Assembly (NCBI GenBank): GCA_005773145.1
Contig: SXHS01000352.1
Location: forward strand, 1-11,464
From: Planctomycetaceae bacterium
GTDB lineage: Bacteria > Planctomycetota > Planctomycetia > Pirellulales > Pirellulaceae
Direction: 5' to 3'
DNA length: 11,464 bases
Positions within the stretch are counted from its first letter, which is position 1; each line of letters begins with the position of its first letter. The notes under the pieces are model-generated. The model was not told the origin of the DNA. It was given only the letters and a program-made list of their open reading frames with translations, and did not search any database. Below, piece after piece: positions 1 to 7,274 of this stretch. Made by a program: the position numbers and the translations under genes.

Positions 1-2176
1 GCCCATTACAGGCCAACACGACCTCATGCCCCTCCTTTTCTAACATCCGCAGCATCAACTGCTGATTGACGGAGTTGTCCTCGGCCACCAGAATCCGCAG
101 GGCATGCGGCAATTGATAGCACTTCGTACCCGACGATTCGGCATGACCACCACCTCCCGTGCTACCGGGGGACACGGAATGGCGCTGGAGGCCAGCTACG
201 ACACCTGCCAACAATTCCGAGTGCTTGATGGGTTTCGTCAGATGGCCCGACAGATCCAGGCTGGCAGCCGTTGGGCCGGTAGACGATGCGTCGCATGAAC
301 TGAGCATTAGTATTTTGGTGTGTGCAACACAGGGATTGCAACGGACCCGCTGCGCGACCTCGTAACCGTCCATCTCCGGCATCTGCACGTCCAATAGAAC
401 TAGATCATAGGGGGCCCCAGCACGGTGGGCTCGCTCCAGCTCGGCCACCACACCCTGCCCTTCTGCAAGGACCGTGGAGTCCACATGCCAGCTGGAAAGG
501 ATCTCACCCACGATTAGTCGATTGGTCACGTTATCGTCCACCACAAGGATCCGTGCGTTGTCGAGAACCACTTGGCCATGGCCGAAAGTGGCTTCCTCCT
601 CTGCGCTGGGCAGCGTGCATTCCGCTGAAAATACAACGGTAGTCCCCTCGCCTACGGCACTCTCCATCTGCAGGGTCCCACCCATAAGAGTGACGAGCCG
701 TTGGCAAATCGTCAGACCCAAACCCGTGCCGCCGTATTGGCGAGTCGTCGAAGTGTCGGCCTGACTGAACGGCTCGAACACCTGCTGCAGCTTCTCGGCG
801 GGAATTCCGACACCCGTGTCACGTACGGTGAACTCCAAAGTCAGCCGGCCTGAGGCCCCAGCGGCAGATTTCACATGGACCACCACTTCTCCCTGCGGCG
901 TGAACTTGACCGCATTGCCCACTAGGTTCACCAAGACCTGACGAATCCGATCCGCGTCGGCAACCAAGACATTGGGGACGCTGGCGGGAATGTGGAACGC
1001 CAATTCAAGCTGCTTCTGATGCGCTCGAATCCCCAGCAACTTGAGTGAGTCCCCCAATAGCTCTCGCAGTTCGAAGGGCCGCGGATCGAGCACCAATTTA
1101 TTGGCTTCGATCTTGGAAAAATCCAAGATGTCATTGAGCACGGTCATCAGCGAGTCCGCCGACGTGCGGATCAACTCCAGGTGATGACGCTGTTCCGGTT
1201 GCACGTCCGTCATGAGCAGCAGCTCGGTCAACCCCATGACACCGTTCATAGGAGTGCGCAGCTCGTGGCTCATGTGTGCGAGAAACTCGCTCTTTGCCTG
1301 ACTGGCCCGATGCGCCACATCGCGGGCTTCACTCAGGGAAGCATTGGCCGTTTGCAAATCCAGCGTTTGTTGCTGCAGTTGACCCGCGATGGCGATTCTG
1401 GCTCGCAAATGCCAACGGAGGACCATCGCAAAGCATGTGAATCCAATCGCGCCGCCGAAACCGATGAAGCCAATGCATAAGACGGCAGCGCGTGATAATA
1501 ATATCGCTTCTATGAAGTCCTGGGCCGAAAAATCAACGCCAACGATCCCATCAGGCGAACCGTCTTCGTTCTTGATCAGCGAATAGCTGCTGACCCAGAC
1601 ACCCCAGCGGTCGGTACAGGGCTCAAAATCAAAGGTAGCACAAGAACCCCGAAGGACTTGCAACATCTTCTCGGGCGGATCCTCGTAAACCTCGCCAATC
1701 GCCGTACGTTGCTCGCGATCTTCCAGATATTGCCCATCGCGGTCGTAGTCCGTCTCCGAGTCGACCATCAGCAACACCTGCCCCTGATCATCCAAACGCA
1801 TGGTGTAGATATCATGAACTGATGGGTTGAGAGATAGCCACTGAGTTTGCCGCTCGACCATCTCCAAGTAAATCGGGTCGTCGTCGGCCGTGGCAGATGT
1901 GATCTTGTGGTGCCCCATCGCGGATAATTCCAGCGCGTACGTCGGCGCCAGGCCCTCGATGCCGGCTTTCAACTGGTCTTGCTGGTGCCGCCCGACCCAC
2001 CAACTGCCCCACAAGACAGCAGCGGTAAACAGCGACGCGCAACCTGCCACGACCCATTGCGACCCTGGAACTCGTACCGACCGCAGATAACGGCGGTCGG
2101 CGATCAGCAGCACCAAAGCGCACACACATAGGTACAGGACGAAGTCCAGATTGTGTCGCAGGATGAAATTCAGCAT
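1..2176 (-). CDS. Hybrid sensor histidine kinase, C-terminus beyond window
   Basis: Reading the minus strand from the ATG at 2176 gives one uninterrupted frame to the window edge (725 residues visible). Two hydrophobic segments lie near residues 11-26 and 41-61. A likely extracytoplasmic sensor region (about 70-225, Cache-like by position and style only) follows, then a third membrane segment (about 228-254) and a helical linker. The HisKA domain has the H-box HELRTP with phospho-acceptor His304. The HATPase domain shows the N box around Asn421 and the DTGVGIP and GGTGLGL glycine boxes. The first receiver domain has the acidic pair Asp547-Asp548 and phospho-acceptor Asp596 in LLDVQMPEMDG. A second receiver starts near residue 690 (AEDN, Asp700) and is cut before its phospho-acceptor. 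The enzyme autophosphorylates on His and relays phosphate to its own receivers; an Hpt domain or separate Hpt protein may follow. No good Shine-Dalgarno precedes this ATG; a GTG lies two codons upstream. The stimulus is unknown. Confidence 0.93.
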   Translation of the reverse strand, partial: MLNFILRHNLDFVLYLCVCALVLLIADRRYLRSVRVPGSQWVVAGCASLFTAAVLWGSWWVGRHQQDQLKAGIEGLAPTYALELSAMGHHKITSATADDDPIYLEMVERQTQWLSLNPSVHDIYTMRLDDQGQVLLMVDSETDYDRDGQYLEDREQRTAIGEVYEDPPEKMLQVLRGSCATFDFEPCTDRWGVWVSSYSLIKNEDGSPDGIVGVDFSAQDFIEAILLSRAAVLCIGFIGFGGAIGFTCFAMVLRWHLRARIAIAGQLQQQTLDLQTANASLSEARDVAHRASQAKSEFLAHMSHELRTPMNGVMGLTELLLMTDVQPEQRHHLELIRTSADSLMTVLNDILDFSKIEANKLVLDPRPFELRELLGDSLKLLGIRAHQKQLELAFHIPASVPNVLVADADRIRQVLVNLVGNAVKFTPQGEVVVHVKSAAGASGRLTLEFTVRDTGVGIPAEKLQQVFEPFSQADTSTTRQYGGTGLGLTICQRLVTLMGGTLQMESAVGEGTTVVFSAECTLPSAEEEATFGHGQVVLDNARILVVDDNVTNRLIVGEILSSWHVDSTVLAEGQGVVAELERAHRAGAPYDLVLLDVQMPEMDGYEVAQRVRCNPCVAHTKILMLSSCDASSTGPTAASLDLSGHLTKPIKHSELLAGVVAGLQRHSVSPGSTGGGGHAESSGTKCYQLPHALRILVAEDNSVNQQLMLRMLEKEGHEVVLACNG

Positions 2177-2331
2177 CGTCACTCGGTCCGCAGGGCATTC
2201 GAGCCGGGGGGTTCTTACCGAAATCTACGGCGCAATTGCCAGCCTCGAACGGCACGCATTTAAGATGCGCACCGTTGCACACTATGAAACGGACCGATTG
2301 CTACAAAGACCCCGCACGCGCGGATTATGCG

Positions 2332-2353
2332 GCCTAGCGCGATTGCGATAGGC
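2332..2353. other. Imperfect hairpin between PDZ and kinase genes
   Basis: A 9-base arm at 2332-2340 pairs with 2345-2353 at 8 of 9 positions around a GATT loop. It lies 37 bases beyond the stop of the PDZ gene, in the 213-base gap before the kinase gene. No T-run follows on the minus strand, so it is not a standard intrinsic terminator. It could be a transcript-stabilising or attenuating structure, or chance. Confidence 0.3.
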
Positions 2354-2389
2354 AGCCACCTGCGGAGTCCGGCTGTGACGCCGGCGACG

Positions 2390-2833
2390 TCAGCGGCCGA
2401 GAATCGGGGCCGACTCGCCCTCAGTCCCCACACGGCCTCTAGCCCGCCTTGGATGCAACTCGGCCGTCATCACCCCTGCAGCCCTACGATCCTGCACATA
2501 AACCGTGACAGACGGGCCACCCATTTCCTGCGCCGAATGGACGGCCAATTCCAGCTGCTGCAAGGCCTCGGCTTCACAGAGGACGCGACGAAAGCTGCCC
2601 ATGGTCGTGCCCGCGATCAGATCACCGGCCTCCAGGCCCGCCCGATCCGCAGCGCCACCGGGAGCGACATGCAACACCCGAAGCCCTTGGAACGGTCGCA
2701 GTTCCAACTGCATGCCGAAATCCCAGTTCAAGCGACGCCATCCTAGCCGCAGCCATTCGACGGTCGAGTGACACCACACCTGGCGGGCAACCAGAGCCAG
2801 CATGTGCCCGGATGACTTACGCAGCAGCCTCAT
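2390..2833 (-). CDS. Small PDZ-domain protein
   Basis: This 147-residue protein has a PDZ-type core at about residues 36-115. The typical pattern appears as a GLRVLHV strand followed by APGGAADRAGLEAGDLI (about 50-73), the same arrangement as in PDZ domains of DegP/HtrA, RseP and Ctp proteases. No protease domain is present. The first 35 residues are basic and rich in Trp, without a clear signal peptide or lipobox; the last 25 or so residues look disordered (Arg/Gly-rich). The start at 2833 is chosen because AGGAAGG lies 8 bases upstream, although the frame stays open as far as 3097. A stand-alone PDZ domain usually binds peptide C-termini or acts as an adaptor. Whether it works with the kinase downstream on the same strand is unknown. 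Function is not assigned beyond the fold. Confidence 0.7.
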   Translation of the reverse strand: MRLLRKSSGHMLALVARQVWCHSTVEWLRLGWRRLNWDFGMQLELRPFQGLRVLHVAPGGAADRAGLEAGDLIAGTTMGSFRRVLCEAEALQQLELAVHSAQEMGGPSVTVYVQDRRAAGVMTAELHPRRARGRVGTEGESAPILGR

Positions 2834-2902
2834 CGTTGGAACCTTCCTCGCTAAAATGTCCACTACGCCGATCGTGCGGGTCATGCAACATCTGCGGGCA
2901 AG

Positions 2903-2916
2903 GCCGATCGATCGGC
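2903..2916. promoter_or_regulatory. 14-bp perfect palindrome in divergent spacer
   Basis: GCCGATCGATCGGC is identical to its reverse complement. It lies in the 245-base spacer between the divergently transcribed PDZ and FBPase genes, where an operator for either would be expected. No clear -35/-10 pair could be placed beside it, so a binding-site role is inferred from position and symmetry only. The repeated GATC core could also make it a chance palindrome in GC-rich DNA. Confidence 0.3.
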
Positions 2917-3078
2917 GGTTGAAGGCCTCACCGTTAAGTAGTGCATCCGGATCGCCGGAAAAGAGCGGACATCCGGCTTTCGGCTCCTGCGAATCGCTCT
3001 TGCCGGCGCCAATTACCGCCCGATATCGCTCGCAAAAGAGCCTAGCCGGTCCTATGCATTTAGGATTAAGATGTCCGC

Positions 3079-4188
3079 ATGGCAACACCGACACCACCCC
3101 CTACTAGTGCCTCCCAAACAATTTCCTCGCCCCCAGGAGAAGCGCAGCGGGATCGCGAGCGGTTGCTTGAGTTTGAATTCTTGCGGGCGACTGAGTTTGC
3201 GGCACTGCATACCCTCAGCTGGATCGGCAAGGGTCAGAAGGAGCTGGCAGATGCCGCAGCCTGCGATGCGATTCGTGGGATGTTCGACATCATGGACATT
3301 CGCGGCGAAATCGTGATCGGTGAAGGGATCAAGGACGAGGCACCGGGACTGTTCAAGGGGGAGAAGGTCGGGTTGTGGCGCAGTGATTCGCCTCGGTTCG
3401 ATATTGCCATCGACCCAATTGACGGCACGACCAACCTCAGCAAGGGTCTGCCCAACGCAATCAGCTGCATCGCGGCGGCGTCCCGCGACGAGGGGGACCT
3501 CAATTCACTGCAAGAGATCCCCGCGTTTTACATGACGAAGCTGGCCTATCCCCCGGAGGTCCGCTTAGCTTTCATGAATGACCCTAAGCTGCCGATCAGC
3601 GTCGACGCACCGATCGACGAAGTGATCAAGATCACGGCGTCCATTCTGAATAAAGGAGTGCGCGATGTGGTGGTCATGGTGTTGGATCGCCCGCGCAATC
3701 AGCCGTTTGTGGATGCCATCCGTCGGGTGGGCGCATCACTCCGCATGATCGGTGATGGGGATATTGCGGCAGCACTGGCCCCAGCCCTCCGCCGATCCCA
3801 TGTGGACCTGTACGTCGGCATTGGCGGGGCACCCGAAGGGGTCATTTCGGCGGCAGCACTTAGGTGCCTCGGAGGGGGAATGCAGGCCAAGATTTGGCCG
3901 CGTGACGATGCGGAACGCCAATCTTTGATCGAGTCCGGTTGGGGCGATAGACTCAACGACATCTTCCTGTCGCGCGATCTAGCGCGGGGCAAGGGAATCC
4001 TGTTTTGTGCCACGGGCATCAGCGAGAGTCCACTCCTCAAGGGAATCGAAGTTCAAGGGACCACGGCCATCACACACTCGATGATGATGCGTGCTCGTAG
4101 CGGGACGGTTCGATTTGTCTCCGCCCACCATAATCTTTCTCAGAAAACCATTCGACTCCGGTCCACGCGTAGTGAAGTCGGCATCTAA
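3079..4188 (+). CDS. glpX: Class II fructose-1,6-bisphosphatase (GlpX-like)
   Basis: The 369-residue product belongs to the GlpX family, which removes the 1-phosphate of fructose 1,6-bisphosphate in gluconeogenesis; some members also act on sedoheptulose 1,7-bisphosphate. Visible family signatures are the N-terminal RATEFAALHTLSWIGKGQKELAD region (from about residue 36; written here only as a landmark), GEGIKDEAP (81-89), DPIDGTT (112-118) and GIGGAPEG with the conserved Glu253, followed by ALRCLGGGMQA. It is somewhat longer than E. coli GlpX (about 336) because of a Pro/Ser/Thr-rich N-terminal extension of about 25 residues. Two signature positions differ from typical GlpX: GEGE reads GEGI, and DPIEGT reads DPIDGT, which is closer to the inositol-monophosphatase superfamily motif. 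The start has only a distant AGGA. It is probably co-transcribed with the oxidoreductase gene 34 bases downstream. Confidence 0.88.
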   Translation: MATPTPPPTSASQTISSPPGEAQRDRERLLEFEFLRATEFAALHTLSWIGKGQKELADAAACDAIRGMFDIMDIRGEIVIGEGIKDEAPGLFKGEKVGLWRSDSPRFDIAIDPIDGTTNLSKGLPNAISCIAAASRDEGDLNSLQEIPAFYMTKLAYPPEVRLAFMNDPKLPISVDAPIDEVIKITASILNKGVRDVVVMVLDRPRNQPFVDAIRRVGASLRMIGDGDIAAALAPALRRSHVDLYVGIGGAPEGVISAAALRCLGGGMQAKIWPRDDAERQSLIESGWGDRLNDIFLSRDLARGKGILFCATGISESPLLKGIEVQGTTAITHSMMMRARSGTVRFVSAHHNLSQKTIRLRSTRSEVGI

Positions 4189-4195
4189 TGGAACG

Positions 4196-4204
4196 CCCCC
4201 CCCC
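4196..4204 (+). repeat. C9 homopolymer in 5' leader
   Basis: Nine consecutive C residues lie in the 34-base gap between the FBPase stop and the next start, 8 bases before the GGAG Shine-Dalgarno. It is non-coding under the chosen start, so slippage would change leader length only. Confidence 0.6.
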
Positions 4205-4222
4205 AGCTCCACGGAGATCACG

Positions 4223-5542
4223 ATGACCCCTCCCCATCGCCCCGGCACCTCGCGCCGTCAATTTTTGCAGACCAGTGCAGGCCTGGCCCTCGCCCCCTAT
4301 TTTGTTTCATCGCGCGTGCTCGGGGCCAAGGTCGTACCCCCCAGTGATCGGATTGTGATGGGGGCTATCGGCACGGGTGGCCAGGGAACGAGCATTATGG
4401 AAAACCTGCTCGAATTCGAGGACGTGCAGTTCGTAGCCGTTTGCGACGTGGATGCCAAGCATCGCCAAGCCGCCCGCGAAATCGTCAACAAAAAGTACGG
4501 CCAACAGGATTGTCAAGAATACGCCGACTTCCGAGAATTGGTAGCCCGCAACGATATCGACGCGGTAACGGTCACCACCCCAGATCATTGGCACGCACTC
4601 TGCTCGATCGCCGCAGCCAAGAGCGGCAAGGATGTGTATTGCGAGAAGCCCCTCGTCAATTCGATCGGCGAAGGGCGAGCTGTCGCGGACGCCGTTCGAA
4701 AGCACGGACGTATTCTGCAAACGGGGAGCCACGAACGATCCGGGAGCAACGCCCGCTTTGCGGCCGAATTGGTACGCAACGGACGCCTGGGAAAACTCCA
4801 TACGATTCGCGTCAATCTCCCTTGCACCGACGGACATCATAAAGAAGCCCGAGCGATCACGGAAATGCCCCCAGCGGAATCCGTGCCGGAGGGATTCGAT
4901 TATGATTTTTGGCTCGGACACACACAAAAAGCCCCCTACCAAGCCCGCCGCTGTCATTTTTGGTGGCGTTTCAACCTAGCCTACGGGGGGGGTGAGATGA
5001 CCGATCGTGGAGCCCATGTGATTGACCTGGCCCAATTGGGAGGCGGCTTCGACGATACAGGCCCCATCAAGATCACGGCCAGCGGCGTGCGCAATGAACA
5101 CAGTCTCTACAATACGTTCTGGGATTACTCGTTCGAGAACGAATACGCCAACGGCGTACGCATGCTGGGAGAATCCGATCCCAAAAAGCCTCGCGGTGTC
5201 AAGTTTGAAGGGGATCGCGGCTCGATCTTCATCCGCGTACATGGGGGCAACCTCACGGCCGACCCCGTCTCCTTGCTGGAGGAGAAAATAGGCGATAACG
5301 AGATCCACCTGGGGCGCAGCCCAGGACACGTGCGCAATTTCGTAGACTGCGTGAAGAGCCGTCAACAACCCGTGGCATCGGCTGAGATTGGTCACCGAAC
5401 AGCCTCCGTCTGCCACCTCAACAATATCGCCATGTTGCTGGGACGGACCCTAACTTGGGATCCTCAGGCAGAGAAATTCGCCCACGATGAGGAAGCTAAC
5501 CGACTCATCACGCCCCCCATGCGCAGCCCCTGGTCACTCTAA
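4223..5542 (+). CDS. Tat-exported Gfo/Idh/MocA family oxidoreductase
   Basis: This 439-residue protein starts with a twin-arginine signal (TSRRQFLQ, Arg11-Arg12, followed by a hydrophobic stretch to about residue 35), so it is probably exported folded with its cofactor. A Rossmann NAD(P)-binding domain follows, with a glycine-rich loop GTGGQG (50-55), an acidic VCDVD at the end of strand 2 (73-77) and the family's EKP motif (Glu141-Lys142-Pro143). The C-terminal alpha/beta domain includes GGGEMTDRGAHVID. Family members oxidise or reduce sugars, polyols and related compounds; the substrate cannot be told from sequence. The start at 4223 is chosen over an in-frame ATG at 4091 because it has GGAG six bases upstream and places the Tat motif at the N-terminus. 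The longer frame would overlap the FBPase gene. Planctomycetes carry many such paralogues. The stop codon directly abuts a palindromic repeat. Confidence 0.92.
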   Translation: MTPPHRPGTSRRQFLQTSAGLALAPYFVSSRVLGAKVVPPSDRIVMGAIGTGGQGTSIMENLLEFEDVQFVAVCDVDAKHRQAAREIVNKKYGQQDCQEYADFRELVARNDIDAVTVTTPDHWHALCSIAAAKSGKDVYCEKPLVNSIGEGRAVADAVRKHGRILQTGSHERSGSNARFAAELVRNGRLGKLHTIRVNLPCTDGHHKEARAITEMPPAESVPEGFDYDFWLGHTQKAPYQARRCHFWWRFNLAYGGGEMTDRGAHVIDLAQLGGGFDDTGPIKITASGVRNEHSLYNTFWDYSFENEYANGVRMLGESDPKKPRGVKFEGDRGSIFIRVHGGNLTADPVSLLEEKIGDNEIHLGRSPGHVRNFVDCVKSRQQPVASAEIGHRTASVCHLNNIAMLLGRTLTWDPQAEKFAHDEEANRLITPPMRSPWSL

Positions 5543-5566
5543 AGTGGCGTAGGCTTCTAGCCTGTG
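5543..5566. repeat. 24-base palindromic repeat, copy 1
   Basis: The repeat starts on the base after the TAA of the oxidoreductase gene. It contains AGGCT-TCT-AGCCT (5551-5563), a small hairpin. It matches the copy at 11038-11061 at 19 of 24 positions, and the differing stem base pair is swapped on both arms so pairing is kept. It resembles REP-like intergenic elements. Confidence 0.65.
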
Positions 5567-5580
5567 AGATCACTCCAGTC

Positions 5581-5615
5581 CCCTCCCAACGGGCTTCGCC
5601 GTGAGGGATTTTTTT
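5581..5615 (+). terminator. Rho-independent terminator
   Basis: CCCTC (5581-5585) pairs with GAGGG (5603-5607), and ACGG (5589-5592) pairs with CCGT (5599-5602). There is a 3-base bulge on the left arm and a six-base GCTTCG loop. Seven T residues follow at 5609-5615. It lies 38 bases after the oxidoreductase stop and should end the FBPase-oxidoreductase transcript, separating it from the cassette downstream. Confidence 0.8.
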
Positions 5616-5757
5616 CTCGGGGAAAATGTGGAGGCTGCTCGCCAGCCGACCGGTCTTGCTCCCGCCGGGATAAGCCCGGTTAATCGGCTTAATCGGCCCG
5701 GCGACCGGGGGCCCGGCGATCGAAGGGAACCGCCAAGTCGCCAAGGCCGCTAAGGTG
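5616..5757. repeat. Intergenic repeat cluster without genes
   Basis: The gap between the terminator and the cassette holds no convincing gene. It contains a CCGGG/CCCGG hairpin with loop ATAAG (5665-5679), a tandem pair of TTAATCGGC (5680-5697), a 10-base direct repeat GGCCCGGCGA (5695-5704 and 5710-5719), and a degenerate run of CGCCAAG units (5731-5755, third copy CGCTAAG). Such motifs are typical of multi-copy intergenic elements; I recall CGCCAAG-type runs from planctomycete spacers but cannot check copy number here. Confidence 0.55.
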
Positions 5758-5824
5758 TTTTTACATAAGCACTTACACGGCACGTTGCGCCTCGCTACCG
5801 CCCAACAGTCTACGGCTATAAAAA

Positions 5825-5859
5825 TTGACAATCTGCGGGATCTGATTAGTCTGGATAAT
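5825..5859 (+). promoter_or_regulatory. Candidate promoter of biosynthetic cassette
   Basis: A perfect TTGACA -35 hexamer sits at 5825-5830 in a locally AT-rich stretch about 85 bases before the cassette's first start codon. The best -10 candidates are poor or badly spaced: TAGTCT at 17 bases (5848-5853, three of six matches) and GATAAT at 23 bases (5854-5859). The AT-rich position supports a promoter here, but the exact elements are uncertain. Confidence 0.35.
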
Positions 5860-5912
5860 ATTGGTCCCTTCGACTCCGCCTCGAACCGCACAGCGGGCAG
5901 GATAATCCAAAC

Positions 5913-7274
5913 ATGGCAACGGCACCCCCATCCCAACAGGCAGCCCTGCGGGCTGAGACCCGATCCGAGCAGATTTTAGCCTGGGCTCGTCAGCATTTGG
6001 CGGGCGGGGACAGCAGCACGATGCGTGTGGTGCCGTATCATCTTCCCTTGGTAGCGGTGCGGGGGGAGGGCCCGTTGGTCTGGGATGCCGATGGGAATGA
6101 GATCCTCGATATGAACATGGCCTACGGGCCCTTGATTCTGGGACATTGCCCGCCGGCTGTGATAGCGGCCGTGTGTCGGCAGGTTTCGGAGAGTGGCAGT
6201 CAGTTGGGATTTCCGACGGAGATCGCAGCGCGGGTGGCGGAGAAACTCAAACGGCTCTATCCGCACATGGAGCTGCTGCGATTTGCCAATTCCGGGACGG
6301 AAGCCATGATGTTTGCCGCACGACTGGCGCGAACGGCCACCAAGCGAACCCATTTGGTGGTTATGGAGGGGGGGTACCATGGGTGGAGCGACGCGCTTTT
6401 TCATCGCTACCATGCCCCTCTCGACCAAATGTCCACCGGACCATACGGGCCTGCGATACCTGGCACATTGGGCATGAACGGCGCTCCGCGCGATTTGTTA
6501 ACCGTTCCCTACAACAACCTGGACGCGCTGGAAGCCTGCCTGAACGACCATGCCGACCAGATTGCGGCCGTGATCATGGAGCCGGTGATGGGGAATGCGG
6601 GGGTCATACCGCCGGCCCCGGGGTATTTGGAGGGGGTTCGGTATCTGACGCGCGAGCATGAGTCGCTGTTGATCTTTGACGAGGTGATCTCCGGCTTGCG
6701 TGTGGCGGCGGGTGGGGCGCAGGAAATCTACGGCGTCACGCCCGACGTCACGGTGGTATCCAAGGCCTTGGGGGGTGGGTATCCCGTGGCCGCGTGTGGC
6801 GCGTCACGCGAGCTGATGGGTTTGGTGGTGCGAGGCGAGTTATTTCACGGCGGCGTCTACGCTGGTAATGCGGTTGTCATGGCCGCGGCCGAGGCCGTCT
6901 TGGATGAGATTCTGGCCAATCCCGTGCAGCTCTACGAAAAATTAAATCAAGCCAGCGATGCGTTGGCACACGGCCTGCACGACGTGATGCAGCGATTGGG
7001 CATTCCGCATGTGGTGCAACATGTCGGGGCCATGTGTTCTCTTTTCCTGACCGATGCACCCGTCCCGGGCGGATTGCGGGATTATCGGGCCGTGCGTCGT
7101 CATTGCGATTTGGAGAAGTACATCAACTTCCAGCACCATGCCCAACGATTGGGAGTCTATTTCCATCCCAATCAGTTTGAGCCGATGTATCTATCGACGA
7201 CACACGAGCCGCACCACATTGCGTCCGCTTTGGAGCGGATCGAGGAGGCGGCCAAGCAGTGTCTGGCGGATTAG
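5913..7274 (+). CDS. Glutamate-1-semialdehyde aminomutase-like class III aminotransferase
   Basis: The 453-residue product is a fold-type I PLP enzyme of the class III aminotransferase/HemL group. Visible signatures are FANSGTEAMMFAARLAR (phosphate-binding loop region), GGYHGW, IFDEVISGLR with Asp256 (pairs with the pyridine N), and SKALGGGYP with the Schiff-base Lys284. It is slightly longer than housekeeping HemL (about 426), and motifs differ from HemL (YHGWSD instead of YHGHAD, FDEVISG instead of FDEVMTG). A specialised aminotransferase or aminomutase is therefore more likely than a tetrapyrrole-pathway enzyme. Such enzymes move or transfer an amino group; in secondary metabolism they make beta- or other unusual amino acids, or amines. 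AGGA lies 10 bases before the ATG. It is the first gene of a four-gene operon, and its end overlaps the next gene by 16 bases. Confidence 0.88.
   Translation: MATAPPSQQAALRAETRSEQILAWARQHLAGGDSSTMRVVPYHLPLVAVRGEGPLVWDADGNEILDMNMAYGPLILGHCPPAVIAAVCRQVSESGSQLGFPTEIAARVAEKLKRLYPHMELLRFANSGTEAMMFAARLARTATKRTHLVVMEGGYHGWSDALFHRYHAPLDQMSTGPYGPAIPGTLGMNGAPRDLLTVPYNNLDALEACLNDHADQIAAVIMEPVMGNAGVIPPAPGYLEGVRYLTREHESLLIFDEVISGLRVAAGGAQEIYGVTPDVTVVSKALGGGYPVAACGASRELMGLVVRGELFHGGVYAGNAVVMAAAEAVLDEILANPVQLYEKLNQASDALAHGLHDVMQRLGIPHVVQHVGAMCSLFLTDAPVPGGLRDYRAVRRHCDLEKYINFQHHAQRLGVYFHPNQFEPMYLSTTHEPHHIASALERIEEAAKQCLAD

Noticed and set aside
1812..2282. Minus-strand 156-codon open frame over the kinase N-terminus
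   Set aside because: It is a shifted frame of the kinase gene; its translation has no recognisable domain, whereas the kinase frame gives membrane segments and continues into HisKA.
2802..3107. Plus-strand 101-codon frame across the PDZ 5' end and the divergent spacer
   Set aside because: No domain, no good ribosome site, and it overlaps both the PDZ start and the FBPase start.
4307..4957. Minus-strand 216-codon frame inside the oxidoreductase gene
   Set aside because: It is antisense to a clear Rossmann-fold coding frame and has no recognisable motif; long antisense frames are expected in GC-rich genes.
5755..5979. Small plus-strand frame before the aminomutase gene as a possible carrier protein
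   Set aside because: It lacks a DSL/GxDS phosphopantetheine site and runs through the promoter region into the start of the next gene.
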